Source of the DNA: Pseudoselenomonas ruminantium
GTDB taxonomy: Bacteria; Bacillota; Negativicutes; Selenomonadales; Selenomonadaceae
Assembly: GCA_015058655.1 (NCBI GenBank)
Contig: SVBX01000014.1
Coordinates: 1 to 64,000, forward strand
DNA length: 64,000 nucleotides
Direction of reading: 5' to 3'
Of the stretch, positions 1 through 9,773 are shown piece by piece; within the stretch, counting starts at the first letter, position 1, and every line of letters begins with the position of its first letter. The notes beneath the pieces were generated by a model that worked only from the letters and a program-made list of their open reading frames with translations, had not been told where the DNA came from and ran no database searches. Made by a program: the position numbers and the translations under genes.

Positions 1-1
1 G

Positions 2-43
2 GCGGACGGGGTCATCTTTGCTAACCTGAAATTCAAGATTTAA
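2..43 (+). CDS. C-terminal tail of a CDS truncated by the window edge (...ADGVIFANLKFKI*), possibly an outer-membrane beta-barrel protein
   Basis: Open frame to the TAA at 41-43, followed by a GC-rich hairpin plus T-run near 131-163 (terminator). The product guess rests only on the short tail. Confidence 0.4.
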   Translation, partial: ADGVIFANLKFKI

Positions 44-130
44 GGGGAGAAACAGTTGATAATTCTCTCCTAAAGACGTATACTCTTTCTGTGAATTTGG
101 TTTTTGCATATCTAAATTCTACACCTAATC

Positions 131-163
131 CCGGGGCTTGAATGTCCCGGGATTATCTTTTTG
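131..163 (+). terminator. Rho-independent terminator
   Basis: cccggggcttgaatgtcccgggattatcttttt hairpin with T-rich tail. Confidence 0.6.
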
Positions 164-271
164 CATAAAAATGAGGCTGTTACACGTTTTGATTACGTGC
201 AACAGCCCCTATTTGTTTGCCCTGGGGGCAGGTATATGGAGGGATGGCGTAGAAGTTTTCCCCAGTGGATA

Positions 272-439
272 TTAGGGCGTGTTGATTAATTCACTCAGCC
301 CATCTTCACGGGTCTTGACTGTCCCTGCTGCGTTGACAAATCCTCGACATAGCACCGCTATGCCTCCGGTTTGTCGCCTTGCAATGGACAGCCAATCCCC
401 GCAAATCTGGGCCAAGTTCATTTAATCAACACGCCCTAA
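272..439. repeat. MITE-like palindromic element, subfamily D (168 bp)
   Basis: Perfect 18-bp terminal inverted repeats TTAGGGCGTGTTGATTAA...TTAATCAACACGCCCTAA. Internal core CGACATAGCACCGCTATGCCTCC (345-367) is shared with the elements at 31911, 40045 and 62014. Confidence 0.8.
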
Positions 440-466
440 GACTGATTTTCAGAAGGAGGTTTTTCT

Positions 467-2062
467 ATGACCAGGAATAGAAGCAGCGCTGCGCTTTGCC
501 TTGCCTTGTGCAGTTTCCTGCTGGCTCTGGTGTGGATGCCGGCAGCGGCGGGGGCGACTTCCGGCACAGGGGAGCTGGTTATCTTCCACACCAATGATAT
601 GCACGCCCGCATCCAGCCTGAGGATGACAGGGGCAAGTCCATCGGGCTGCCTGAGATGGCGGCGGCGGTAAAGGCTGCCAAGGCGGAAAATCCCGCCACG
701 CTCTGGCTGGATGCCGGGGACACGGTGCATGGCATGCCTTTGATCAATGTGACCAAGGGCGAGGGCATGGTGCCCTTGCTGAATGCGGCGGGCCTTGATG
801 CCATGGTGCCGGGGAACCATGATTTCAACTATGGCCAGGCCCAGCTGAGAAAGCTGGCGAAGGAAATGAAGTTCCCGGTGCTTTGCGCCAATCTGGTGGA
901 GAAGGAAACGGGCAAGCAGGTTTTCCCTGGTTACAAGATTTACAAGCTGCATGGCTTGAAGGTGGCGGTTTTCGGCTTGAGCACTCCGGAGTGCGCCTAC
1001 AAGAGCAGCCCTGCCAATGTGGAGGGGCTGGAGTTCTTGAATCCCGTGGACAAGGCGCGGGAAATGGTGAAGAAGTTGCGGCCCAAGTGCGATGTGCTCA
1101 TCGCCCTCATGCACATGGGCTTGGATGAGAGCAGCGAGTTCACCAGCGAGCGCATTGCCAGGGAAGCCCCCGGCATTGACCTGATCGTGGATGGACACAG
1201 CCACACCACTTTGCCGGAAGGGATGCAGGTGGGGGATACCCTCATAGTCCAGACGGGCTGGCATGAGCACAGCCTGGGCAAGGTGAAGATAGAGGTGGAC
1301 AAGCACCGCATTATTTCCAAGGAGGCAAAGCTGCTGAGCAAGGAAGACTTGAAAGCTCAAGGCATCAAGCCGGATGCGACCATTGAAAGAAGTTTGGCGA
1401 AAGCCAAGGAAACCAGCGACAGGCTCTTTGCCGAGGTGGTGGCCCACAGCGAGCGCACCCTGACCGGGGATCGGCTGGTGGTGCGCCGCCAGGAGTCGGA
1501 GCTGGGGAACCTTTGCGCTGATGCTATCCGCTGGCAGACGGGAGCGGAGATCGCGGTGGTGAACGGCGGCAGCCTGCGCACTGATTTGCCCAAGGGGAAT
1601 GTGACCATTGGTGACTGCCTGGCTATCTTCCCCTTCGGCAACACCGTCCGCTTGGCAGAGGTGCAGGGGAAGACCATCCGTCAGATGATGGAGCATTCTG
1701 TCTATGGCTATCCTGCCTCCTTCGGCGGTTTCCTGGATTTCTCCGGCATGACGGTAGATTTTGACCCCACTATGCCTGTAGGGCAGCGCATCAGGGCAAT
1801 CAAGGTGAACGGCGTGCCCTTGGATGAGGAGCGCATCTATACTCTGGCCGCCAACGATTTCCTTTTCGCAGGCGGTGATGAGTATACCATGCTGAAAGAT
1901 GTGAAAATCGTAGGTGAATCTGACACTTGCGAGACGATTTTGTCCAGGTACCTCAATGAGGTAGGCATGGATGGCATCAGCACAGGGCGGCTCAGAATGC
2001 TGAAGACCGTAGAGCTGCCCCAGGAAGAAGCAGACGGCACGCCCTTGGCCCAGGCTGCGTGA
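467..2062 (+). CDS. 5'-nucleotidase / bifunctional metallophosphatase (UshA-like), secreted
   Basis: Signal peptide; FHTNDMHARIQP, GDTVHG, GNHDFNYG, LMHMGLDES and VDGHSHT metallophosphatase motifs; C-terminal 5'-nucleotidase domain (VNGGSLRTDLPKG...TLAANDFLFAGGDEY). Confidence 0.93.
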   Translation: MTRNRSSAALCLALCSFLLALVWMPAAAGATSGTGELVIFHTNDMHARIQPEDDRGKSIGLPEMAAAVKAAKAENPATLWLDAGDTVHGMPLINVTKGEGMVPLLNAAGLDAMVPGNHDFNYGQAQLRKLAKEMKFPVLCANLVEKETGKQVFPGYKIYKLHGLKVAVFGLSTPECAYKSSPANVEGLEFLNPVDKAREMVKKLRPKCDVLIALMHMGLDESSEFTSERIAREAPGIDLIVDGHSHTTLPEGMQVGDTLIVQTGWHEHSLGKVKIEVDKHRIISKEAKLLSKEDLKAQGIKPDATIERSLAKAKETSDRLFAEVVAHSERTLTGDRLVVRRQESELGNLCADAIRWQTGAEIAVVNGGSLRTDLPKGNVTIGDCLAIFPFGNTVRLAEVQGKTIRQMMEHSVYGYPASFGGFLDFSGMTVDFDPTMPVGQRIRAIKVNGVPLDEERIYTLAANDFLFAGGDEYTMLKDVKIVGESDTCETILSRYLNEVGMDGISTGRLRMLKTVELPQEEADGTPLAQAA

Positions 2063-2069
2063 GTTTTTG

Positions 2070-2104
2070 GCAGACACCCTCATTTTCATGAGGGTGTTTT
2101 TTGC
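2070..2104 (+). terminator. Rho-independent terminator
   Basis: acaccctcattttcatgagggtgttttttgc. Confidence 0.8.
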
Positions 2105-2222
2105 TGAAGCCTTATATTTTTAATCCAAATATAATATAATTTTAATGTTGTTCGAACCATCTTGTTTTAATATATGTATATCCCAATTGATTTATAGTGA
2201 ACGTCACAAAGAGTGCCAATCA

Positions 2223-2391
2223 GCCTTCCCCTTGAGGGGGCGCGTAAGCGCGGGAGCCCGGTGGGCTCCCTGGGAGGGGACCGCGAAGCGGTGGATGAGG
2301 TGGAACATTTCTTAAGAAGGTCTGCCTCTACTTGGTATGCTACACCTCATCCGTCAGCCTTCGGCTGCCACCTTCTCCTCAAGGAGAAGGC
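2223..2391. repeat. Modular palindromic intergenic repeat, family R, copy 1
   Basis: gccttccccttgaggggg...gggagcccggtgggctccc...gatgaggtgg...cacctcatccgtcagccttcggctgccacctt...aaggc. Confidence 0.85.
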
Positions 2392-2425
2392 TTAAGTTGT
2401 CATTTCTAAGGACGTTTACGATAGC

Positions 2426-3769
2426 ATGGCAGGAGGAAGACAGATGAAAAGGAAGCAGCTGAGGATGGGTGCCTTGGCTTTGACAATGATGATGGGAGGC
2501 TTTTTCCCGTCTGCCGTAGGCAGCTGCGCGGAGCTTTCCCTGGATGAAGCCATAGAGATGGCCCTGGCCCAGAACACGGCCCTGAAGGTGACGAAGAAGG
2601 GTGAGGATACGGCAGAGGCCAAGGTCAGGCAGGCCAAGGGCAGCAATGGCGTCAGCGCGTCATTGAGCGACAACCTCACCACCAGGAAGATAGAGGGCGC
2701 CAGCGGCACCAATACCAACAACCTGAGTTTGTCCGGCAGCCTGCCCATATACACCGGGGGAAAGAACCAGGCCAGCATCAAGTCCAGCGAGATAGGTGTG
2801 GATACGGCCAGGCTGGCTACTGAGCGGGGCCAGGAGAATCTGAAGTTCTCGGTCATCAAGGCTTATTACGATGCCTTGGAGGCCAAGAAGACCATTGAGG
2901 TGGACCAGGAGTCCGTGGACAATTATCAGGCCCATCTCACCAATGTGCAGCAGCTCTACTCTGCCGGCTCCAAGGCCAAGATAGATGTGCTGCGTTCCTC
3001 CGTGGAGCTGTCCAATGCGCGGCAGACCCTCATCAAGGCTCAGAACAGCTATGAGGTGAAGCTGGCCAATCTCAGGAATTACCTGAATATGGACAGGGAC
3101 GAGCCTTTGACCCTCACCACGGATTTTTTCTTCGAGCGCTTTGACACTCCCATGAGCGAGGCCATTGCCTACGCCTACGGCAACCGCAAGGATCTGCAGG
3201 CAGATGCGTATGTGGTGGAGCAGCGGGAACTGGACATCAAGGCGGCCAAGGCAGGCTTCCTGCCCACGGTGAGCCTGAGCGTGGGCGCAGGGCAGGAGAA
3301 TGCCTTCGGCAGCAGCTCCTCCTCCAGCAATAATGTGTCGGCAGGCCTGGGGGTGAGCTGGAATATCTTCGACAGCGGCGTGACGAAGGCCAAGGTGGAC
3401 GAGGCAAAGATTGCCAGGGATGTGGCCAGGCTGAATCTGCAGAAGGACCAGGAAACGGCAGACCTGACCCTGCGCACCGCTTATTACAATATGCGGGAGG
3501 CAGAAAGGCGGCTGGATTCCACCGGGGATGCCGTGGGCCAGGCAGAGGAAGATTACTATATCGCCAAGGAAAAGTACCGGGCAGGCGAAGGCCTGATGCT
3601 GGACATCATCGATACCCAGCTGGCGCTTTCCACGGCCCAGCTGAACCATATCAGCGCCCAGTATGATTACGCGAGATACAAGGCAGAGGTAGAAAATGCC
3701 ATGGGCATCAGCCTGACGGATAAGGAGCAGGCTGCGGCAGACAGGCTTCTGGCAGATGAGGTGAAATAA
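2426..3769 (+). CDS. TolC-family outer membrane efflux protein
   Basis: Signal peptide, SLDEAIEMALAQN start, long coiled-coil periplasmic repeats, SVELSNARQTLIKAQNSYEV; ATG overlap with the downstream adaptor. Confidence 0.92.
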   Translation: MAGGRQMKRKQLRMGALALTMMMGGFFPSAVGSCAELSLDEAIEMALAQNTALKVTKKGEDTAEAKVRQAKGSNGVSASLSDNLTTRKIEGASGTNTNNLSLSGSLPIYTGGKNQASIKSSEIGVDTARLATERGQENLKFSVIKAYYDALEAKKTIEVDQESVDNYQAHLTNVQQLYSAGSKAKIDVLRSSVELSNARQTLIKAQNSYEVKLANLRNYLNMDRDEPLTLTTDFFFERFDTPMSEAIAYAYGNRKDLQADAYVVEQRELDIKAAKAGFLPTVSLSVGAGQENAFGSSSSSSNNVSAGLGVSWNIFDSGVTKAKVDEAKIARDVARLNLQKDQETADLTLRTAYYNMREAERRLDSTGDAVGQAEEDYYIAKEKYRAGEGLMLDIIDTQLALSTAQLNHISAQYDYARYKAEVENAMGISLTDKEQAAADRLLADEVK

Positions 3770-4908
3770 TGGCTTTCAGCATCAGCAAGAAATGGATAGG
3801 GGCAGGCCTTGCCCTGCTGCTCCTGGGGGGCGGCGGCTACTACGCCTACCATGATTATCAGGCAAAGCAAGTGGCGGAGCAGGCGGCCGCAGTGAAGACG
3901 GTGAAGGTCTCCCGCATGAATATCAAGTCCACCGTGTCTGCCACGGGCACCATCCGTCCCGTGGATTCTGTAGAGGTCAGCGCCAAGATAACTGCCCGCA
4001 TCAAGAATATCCTGGTGAAGGAAAACGATTTGGTGACGGCGGGACAGACGGTGGCTATCCTGGACGGCAAGGATTTTGAGGCCAAGCGTGACCAGGCGCA
4101 GTTCAAGGTTACCAATACCCGGGCCAAATACAACCGCGCCGTGTATCTGCACGGCATTGGGGCGGAAACGGATGCAGATCTTGAGGATGCCACCCTGAAC
4201 TATGAGACGGCAGTATCAGCCCTGTCTGAGGCGGAAAGCGACCTCAATGAAACAGTCATCGTGGCCCCCATGGACGGCGTGGTGGTAGGTGAGCCCCAGA
4301 CCGTGGGTACCATGGCGGTGCAGGGAACCAGCAATCCTACGGTGATCATGCGCATCGCTGACCTTTCCAGCAAGCGCATCCAGGCGAAGGTGGACGAGAC
4401 GGACATCGGCAATGTGAAGGTGGGCCAGGAGGCAACCTTCACTGTGGACAGCTACAATGGCAAGACTTTCACGGCCAGGGTGGCAAAGATTTCCCAGACG
4501 GATACCAGCAACAGCTGGAACACGAATTCCTCTACCACCTCCTCAAGCTCCAGTTCCTCAGCCAGTGTCATCTACTATTATGTGACGCTGGATGTGGACG
4601 ACCCGGAAGGACTCCTGATGCCGGCCATGACGGCGCGGGTGGAAATCAACACCGCCAACAAGGAAAATGCCCTGGTGGTGCCCATCTCCACCCTGAAGAC
4701 TGACAGCCACGGCTCCTATGTGATAGTGAAGAACCCCGATGGCAGCCAGGAGAACCGCTATGTGGAGACAGGCATCTACAGCGATGAGTATGTGGAGATA
4801 CTGGATGGGCTCAGCGAAGGCGAAGAAATCGTCGCCACCTACACGGCAAAGGCAAGCTCCGGTGACAGCGCAAAAAAAAAGACTCAGGGCGGACCGCCTC
4901 CCATGTAA
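3769..4908 (+). CDS. MacA/HlyD-type periplasmic adaptor subunit
   Basis: N-terminal TM, SATGTIRPVDSVEVSAKITARIKNILVKENDLVTAGQTVAILD, MDGVVVGEPQTVGTMAVQGTSNPTVIMRIADLS; operonic with TolC and MacB homologs. Confidence 0.92.
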   Translation: MAFSISKKWIGAGLALLLLGGGGYYAYHDYQAKQVAEQAAAVKTVKVSRMNIKSTVSATGTIRPVDSVEVSAKITARIKNILVKENDLVTAGQTVAILDGKDFEAKRDQAQFKVTNTRAKYNRAVYLHGIGAETDADLEDATLNYETAVSALSEAESDLNETVIVAPMDGVVVGEPQTVGTMAVQGTSNPTVIMRIADLSSKRIQAKVDETDIGNVKVGQEATFTVDSYNGKTFTARVAKISQTDTSNSWNTNSSTTSSSSSSSASVIYYYVTLDVDDPEGLLMPAMTARVEINTANKENALVVPISTLKTDSHGSYVIVKNPDGSQENRYVETGIYSDEYVEILDGLSEGEEIVATYTAKASSGDSAKKKTQGGPPPM

Positions 4909-4931
4909 TGAGGAGAATGAGGTAGCAGCCT

Positions 4932-5000
4932 AGCCTCCACCGCTTGCGGGGGAGGTGGCAGCCGAAGGCTGACGGAAGGGGCGCAGGCAAGCCCCCAAGG
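4932..5000. repeat. Partial (half) copy of the family R palindromic repeat inside the efflux operon
   Basis: cctccaccgcttgcgggggaggtggcagccgaaggctgacggaaggggcgcaggcaagcccccaagg; shares the ggtggcagccgaaggctgacgga arm with the full-length copies. Confidence 0.65.
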
Positions 5001-5009
5001 AGGTTTTAC

Positions 5010-5735
5010 GTGTCTGAAAGCAAAGATACGCGCCATGTGACCATCAGGCTCACAGGCATACGCAAGGTATATAAGATAGGCGGGGAGGAACTGGCGGCGC
5101 TGGATGGCATTGACCTGGACATCCACCAGGGGGAGTTTGCTGCCCTGATGGGTCCCTCTGGTTCGGGGAAATCGACGCTGATGAATATTTTGGGCTGCCT
5201 TGACCGCCCCAGCACTGGCTCCTACCTGCTGGACGGGGAGGAAGTGGCAGGGCTTTCCGATGACAAGCTGGCCATCACCCGCAACAAGAAAATCGGCTTC
5301 GTGTTCCAGAACTTCAACCTGCTGTCCCGCATTTCCGCCCTTGATAATGTGGCGCTGCCCTTGGTATATGCAGGTGTCAGCAAGAAGGACAGGCTGGAGC
5401 GGGCCATGCAGTGCCTGCAGGCGGTGGGGCTGGCTGACAGGGCCGACCATCAGCCCAATGAGCTTTCCGGCGGTCAGCGGCAGAGGGTGGCCATCGCCAG
5501 GGCGCTGGTGAACGACCCTCATATCATCATGGCAGATGAGCCTACGGGCAACCTGGATACCAAGTCCACCAAGGACATCATGGGCATCTTCGAGGCCATG
5601 CACGAGATAGGGCGCACCATCATCCTGGTGACCCATGAGCCGGAAATCGCCGCCTGCGCCAGCCGCCAGCTGCTGGTGAGGGACGGGAAAATCACCCGGG
5701 ATGCGGGGAAGGGAGTGGTGATGGATGTCATCTGA
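5010..5735 (+). CDS. MacB-type ABC transporter ATP-binding protein
   Basis: GTG start after an aaggagg SD; Walker A GPSGSGKSTLMN, signature LSGGQRQRVAIARAL, Walker B IIMADEPTGNLD, H-loop VTHEPE. The ORF-track start at 4944 reads through the repeat. Confidence 0.93.
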   Translation: MSESKDTRHVTIRLTGIRKVYKIGGEELAALDGIDLDIHQGEFAALMGPSGSGKSTLMNILGCLDRPSTGSYLLDGEEVAGLSDDKLAITRNKKIGFVFQNFNLLSRISALDNVALPLVYAGVSKKDRLERAMQCLQAVGLADRADHQPNELSGGQRQRVAIARALVNDPHIIMADEPTGNLDTKSTKDIMGIFEAMHEIGRTIILVTHEPEIAACASRQLLVRDGKITRDAGKGVVMDVI

Positions 5736-7011
5736 CAAGGAAGAAGCCTTCAAGCTGCCGCCTTTCACCGCCAAGGCTCACAAGTTCTGGCTCAACGATG
5801 CCAGGCAGTGCTTCATCATGGCCATCATCGCCCTGAAGGCCAACAAGATGAGGACTTTCCTCACCATGCTGGGCATCATCATCGGCGTGGGGGCGGTGAT
5901 TGCCCTGGTGTCCGTGGGCATGGGGGTGAAGACCAATGTGACCAGTTCCATTTCCAGCCTGGGCTCCAATATGCTCATCGTGTCTCCCGGTTCCTCCAAT
6001 CGAGGGGGCGTCCGGGGGGCGGCAGGCTCCATGCAGACCCTGAAGTATGATGATGCCGAGGCCATCAAGGAAAAAATCAAGGGCATCGACTATGTTTCCC
6101 CCACTGTCAGCAGTTCCTACCAGGTGGTAAACGGCAATATGAACTGGAACACCTCTGTGCAGGGGGTGACGCCGGAACTCATGTCCATCCGTTCTCTGAC
6201 AGTGGGCTATGGCTCCTTCATCAGCCAGAGCGATATGGCCAAGCGCCAGAGGGTGGCAGTGATTGGCACCACTGTAGCTGCGAATCTCTTTGGGGCGGAT
6301 AATCCCGTGGGGCAGAATATCCGCATCAACAACCAGCCCTTCAAGGTCATTGGCCTGCTGGAGTCCAAGGGCCAGTCCTCCATGGGGCAGGACCAGGACG
6401 ATATGATTTATGTGCCCATCACCACGGCCCAGGAGCGCATGCTGGGCATCACCTATGTCCAGTCCATCAATGTGCAGGTGACGAATCAGGAGGACATGGA
6501 CCAGGTGCAGGCAGAGATCGAGACTCTCCTGCGGCAGCGGCACCACATCCTGGCAGGGAAAGACGATGACTTCAATGTGAGGAACCTCACCAGCCTTATG
6601 GAGGCCATGAGCGAAAGCACCGCCATGCTCACCATCCTCCTGGGCTGCATTGCCGGCATTTCCCTGGTAGTAGGCGGCATCGGCATCATGAATATCATGA
6701 TGGTGTCCGTCACTGAAAGAACCAGAGAAATCGGCATTAGAAAGGCATTGGGGGCCACCTACGACAATATCATGATGCAGTTCATGATCGAGTCCATGGT
6801 CATAGGCATCGTAGGCGGCATCATCGGCATAGTGCTGGGCTGCGGCGCTTCCCAGATCATCGGCAAGCTGGGGAATTTCACCACGGTGGTCACTCTGCTG
6901 CCCATCCTGGTGTCCTTCTTCTTCTCCGTGGGGATTGGCCTGTTCTTCGGCATATACCCTGCGAGGAAAGCTGCCAAGCTCGACCCCATAGAAGCGCTCA
7001 GATACGAGTGA
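5725..7011 (+). CDS. MacB-type ABC transporter permease (FtsX-like)
   Basis: MacB periplasmic core plus FtsX domain; GGIGIMNIMMVSVTERTREIGIRKALGA motif; ends ARKAAKLDPIEALRYE. Confidence 0.94.
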   Translation: MSSDKEEAFKLPPFTAKAHKFWLNDARQCFIMAIIALKANKMRTFLTMLGIIIGVGAVIALVSVGMGVKTNVTSSISSLGSNMLIVSPGSSNRGGVRGAAGSMQTLKYDDAEAIKEKIKGIDYVSPTVSSSYQVVNGNMNWNTSVQGVTPELMSIRSLTVGYGSFISQSDMAKRQRVAVIGTTVAANLFGADNPVGQNIRINNQPFKVIGLLESKGQSSMGQDQDDMIYVPITTAQERMLGITYVQSINVQVTNQEDMDQVQAEIETLLRQRHHILAGKDDDFNVRNLTSLMEAMSESTAMLTILLGCIAGISLVVGGIGIMNIMMVSVTERTREIGIRKALGATYDNIMMQFMIESMVIGIVGGIIGIVLGCGASQIIGKLGNFTTVVTLLPILVSFFFSVGIGLFFGIYPARKAAKLDPIEALRYE

Positions 7012-7022
7012 CTGAACTTTAA

Positions 7023-7191
7023 GCCTTCCCCTTAGGGGGCGCGTAAGCGCGGGAGCCCAGTGGGCTCCCTGGGAGGTGCCCCGTTAGGGGCAGATGAGTT
7101 GGAGAGTTCTCTCGTTTATCTGCCTTATCTTGTCCATTTGCACCTCATCCGTCAGCCCTTCGGGCTGCCACCTTCCCCTCAAGGGGAAGGC
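7023..7191. repeat. Modular palindromic intergenic repeat, family R, copy 2
   Basis: gccttccccttagggggcgcgtaagcgcgggagcccagtgggctccctgggaggtgccccgttaggggcagatgag...cacctcatccgtcagcccttcgggctgccaccttcccctcaaggggaaggc. Confidence 0.87.
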
Positions 7192-7292
7192 TTTTTTATT
7201 AGCTTTGCAGGATTCTTATTTAGCATGGTAGAATTTAAAATCAATTAGCAATGCATTTTATTTATATTTGAGTCAGAAGGAGTCGATCAGGC

Positions 7293-8141
7293 GTGAAGAT
7301 ATTGGTTACCGGTGTGACCGGGCAGTTGGGTTATGACTGCGTGAAGCAGCTGAAAGAGGCGGGGCATGAGGCGCAGGGCGTTTCCAGCAAAGAATTTCCC
7401 TTGACTGAGCCGCTGAAGATGGAGGCTTATCTGAGAAAGTTCAAGCCTGAGGCGGTGATACACTGCGCGGCTTATACGGCGGTGGACAAGGCGGAGGACG
7501 AGCCGGAGGCCTGCCGGGCGGTGGATGCTGAGGGCACCAGGAATCTGGCCCGGCTTTGCAAGGAGCTAGATGCCAAGCTCATCTATATCAGCACGGACTA
7601 TGTGTTCCCCGGGACGGGAGAGGAACCTTATGCGGAGGATGCTCCCACAGCTCCCGTGAATGTGTACGGGGCTTCCAAGCTGGCAGGTGAGGAAGCTGTC
7701 AGGGAAATCCTGGACAAGTATTTCATCGTGCGCATTTCCTGGGTCTTTGGCTATAACGGCAAGAACTTCATCCGCACCATGCTGAAGCTGGCTGAAAGCC
7801 ATGACAAGCTCACGGTGGTGGATGACCAGGTGGGCTCGCCTACCTACACCAGGGACTTGGCTGTGCTGCTGGCGGAAATGGTGGAGTCTGACAAATACGG
7901 CACCTACCACGCCACCAACGAGGGCTTCTGCTCTTGGGCAGACCTGGCCATTGAAACCTTCCGCCAAGCCGGGGCAAAGGTGGAGGTGGAGCGGGTGACT
8001 TCTGACAAGTTCCCCACCAAGGCCGTGAGGCCGCACAATTCACGCATGAGCAAGGCGGCCCTGGACAGGGCCGGATTCCAGCGCCTGCCCAGATGGCAGG
8101 ATGCAGTGGGGCGTTATCTGATAGAACTGCACAATCATTGA
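7293..8141 (+). CDS. rfbD: dTDP-4-dehydrorhamnose reductase
   Basis: MKILVTGVTGQLGYD, HCAAYTAVDKAEDEPE, ISTDYVFPG, YGASKLAGE, VRISWVFG. The gtg start near 7293 is compatible. Confidence 0.93.
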   Translation: MKILVTGVTGQLGYDCVKQLKEAGHEAQGVSSKEFPLTEPLKMEAYLRKFKPEAVIHCAAYTAVDKAEDEPEACRAVDAEGTRNLARLCKELDAKLIYISTDYVFPGTGEEPYAEDAPTAPVNVYGASKLAGEEAVREILDKYFIVRISWVFGYNGKNFIRTMLKLAESHDKLTVVDDQVGSPTYTRDLAVLLAEMVESDKYGTYHATNEGFCSWADLAIETFRQAGAKVEVERVTSDKFPTKAVRPHNSRMSKAALDRAGFQRLPRWQDAVGRYLIELHNH

Positions 8142-8151
8142 TGTCCATATG

Positions 8152-8187
8152 GAGAGTACACAAATGGCCTGTGTACTTTTTTTTTAC
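8152..8187 (+). terminator. Rho-independent terminator
   Basis: agtacacaaatggcctgtgtacttttttttt. Confidence 0.75.
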
Positions 8188-8327
8188 TATAGGCGTAATA
8201 GAATCCATTCCGAATGCACAAATTTGGCAAAAATCTCTTGTTACCTTGTAATGTTTCTGATATACTTACAAAAGTAGTAATGCAAATGGACTAATATACA
8301 ACAAGGAAGGATAATGTTTAGAAGGGG

Positions 8328-9584
8328 ATGTCTAAGATGTTGAAGAAGGTAAGCAAGAAATATCAGGAAACGGCCCTGATAAAGCTCATTGCCCTGGGCT
8401 TGGTAGTGGGCATTTTCCTGGCGCTGTTCGTGCCGGCGGCGGTGCCTGTGGTATCCGTGTTCGGTGATTTGTTCGTCCGCGCTCTGAAGGGCGTGGCGCC
8501 CATCCTGGTGTTCGTGCTGGTCATGAACGCTATGGCCCAGAAGAGCGCTGATGCCAGTGCGGCCATGAAGCCCATTGTGCGGCTGTATGTATTCGCCACT
8601 TTTTGTGCCTCTCTGGTAGCGGTGCTCTACTCTTTCGCTTTTCCCACGGCCCTGCAGCTGGCGGTGACTGATGCGGAAGTGGCGCCTCCCTCCGGTATTC
8701 TGGAAGTGCTGCACAATTTGATTTTGAGCGTGGTGGACAACCCCATTCATGCACTGGCCAGTGCCAATTACATAGGCATCCTGGCCTGGGGTGTGCTGGC
8801 TGGCATTGCCCTGCATGGTGCTTCTGAGGGCACCAAGGAGATGCTGTCAGATCTGGCCAAGACTGTCACCAAGATCGTGCAGTGGGTCATCCGCTTCGCT
8901 CCTTTCGGTATCATGGGCCTGGTAGCCAATGCTATCGGTGAGAGCGGGCTTTCTTCCATGGTGAGCTACCTGCAGATTCTGGCAGTGCTCCTGGGGGCCT
9001 TCTTCACTGTAGCCCTGGTGATGAACCCGCTGATCGTTTACCTGCACCTGCATCGCAATCCGTACCCGCTGGTCTGGACTACCTTGAAGGAAAGCGGCGT
9101 CTATGCCTTCTTCACCAGAAGCTCCGCCGCCAATATTCCCGTGAACCTTTCCCTCTGTGAGCGCCTGGGGCTGAATTCTGATACCTATTCCATTTCCATC
9201 CCCCTGGGTGCCACCATCAACATGAGCGGCGCAGCCATCACCATCGCGGTGCTGTCCCTGGCAGCTGCCCATACCATGGGGATTACTGTTGACCTGCCTA
9301 CGGCTCTGTTGCTGTGCATCGTGTCCACCGTAGGCGCCTGCGGCGCTTCCGGCGTGGCCGGCGGCTCCCTGCTGCTGATTCCCGTGGCTTGCTCCTCCTT
9401 CGGCATCGGCAACGACATCGCCATGCAGGTGGTAGCAGTAGGCTTCATCATCGGCGTGCTGCAGGACTCCTGCGAGACGGCCCTGAACAGCTCCTCAGAT
9501 GTACTGTTCACCGCCACCGCAGAACTTGCCCAGAAAGCCAAAGAAGGCACCCTGACGGCTGAAGATATGGTTCCTAATAAGTAA
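8328..9584 (+). CDS. sstT: Serine/threonine:sodium symporter (DAACS family)
   Basis: [59 protein letters not shown] and [17 protein letters not shown] are characteristic of SstT. Confidence 0.93.
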   Translation: MSKMLKKVSKKYQETALIKLIALGLVVGIFLALFVPAAVPVVSVFGDLFVRALKGVAPILVFVLVMNAMAQKSADASAAMKPIVRLYVFATFCASLVAVLYSFAFPTALQLAVTDAEVAPPSGILEVLHNLILSVVDNPIHALASANYIGILAWGVLAGIALHGASEGTKEMLSDLAKTVTKIVQWVIRFAPFGIMGLVANAIGESGLSSMVSYLQILAVLLGAFFTVALVMNPLIVYLHLHRNPYPLVWTTLKESGVYAFFTRSSAANIPVNLSLCERLGLNSDTYSISIPLGATINMSGAAITIAVLSLAAAHTMGITVDLPTALLLCIVSTVGACGASGVAGGSLLLIPVACSSFGIGNDIAMQVVAVGFIIGVLQDSCETALNSSSDVLFTATAELAQKAKEGTLTAEDMVPNK

Positions 9585-9591
9585 ATGCCGT

Positions 9592-9698
9592 CTGTTCATT
9601 TTCTTTGGTGCAAAGAAAACGAACCAAAAGAAACAGCGGCCCCGGTTTGATCCTCAAACGCGAAGGGCCGCTTTTGGCGCTCATCCCTGAGCGCCGGG
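9592..9698. repeat. Multi-hairpin intergenic repeat, family H, copy 1
   Basis: ctgttcattttctttggtgcaaagaaaacgaaccaaaagaaacagcggccccggtttgatcctcaaacgcgaagggccgc...ggcgctcatccctgagcgcc; three consecutive hairpins. Confidence 0.8.
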
Positions 9699-9725
9699 CA
9701 TTTGTCTTGGGGTTTATGTAACAAG

Positions 9726-9772
9726 AAAAGCTTGCTCTCCGAATTGTTTTGGTGAGCAAGCCTTTTTGTTTT
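9726..9772. terminator. Terminator between convergent sstT and cupin genes
   Basis: gcttgctctccgaattgttttggtgagcaagcctttttgtttt. Confidence 0.65.
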
Positions 9773-9773
9773 A

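Noticed and set aside
449-2089. 546-aa minus-strand ORF opposite the 5'-nucleotidase
   Set aside because: Antisense frame kept open by GC-rich third positions; composition (His/Gln/Leu-rich) is not protein-like and the plus-strand gene has clear motifs.
2213-2395. 60-aa ORF inside repeat copy 1 (and similar ORFs in other repeats)
   Set aside because: Entirely within the palindromic repeat; no independent coding evidence.
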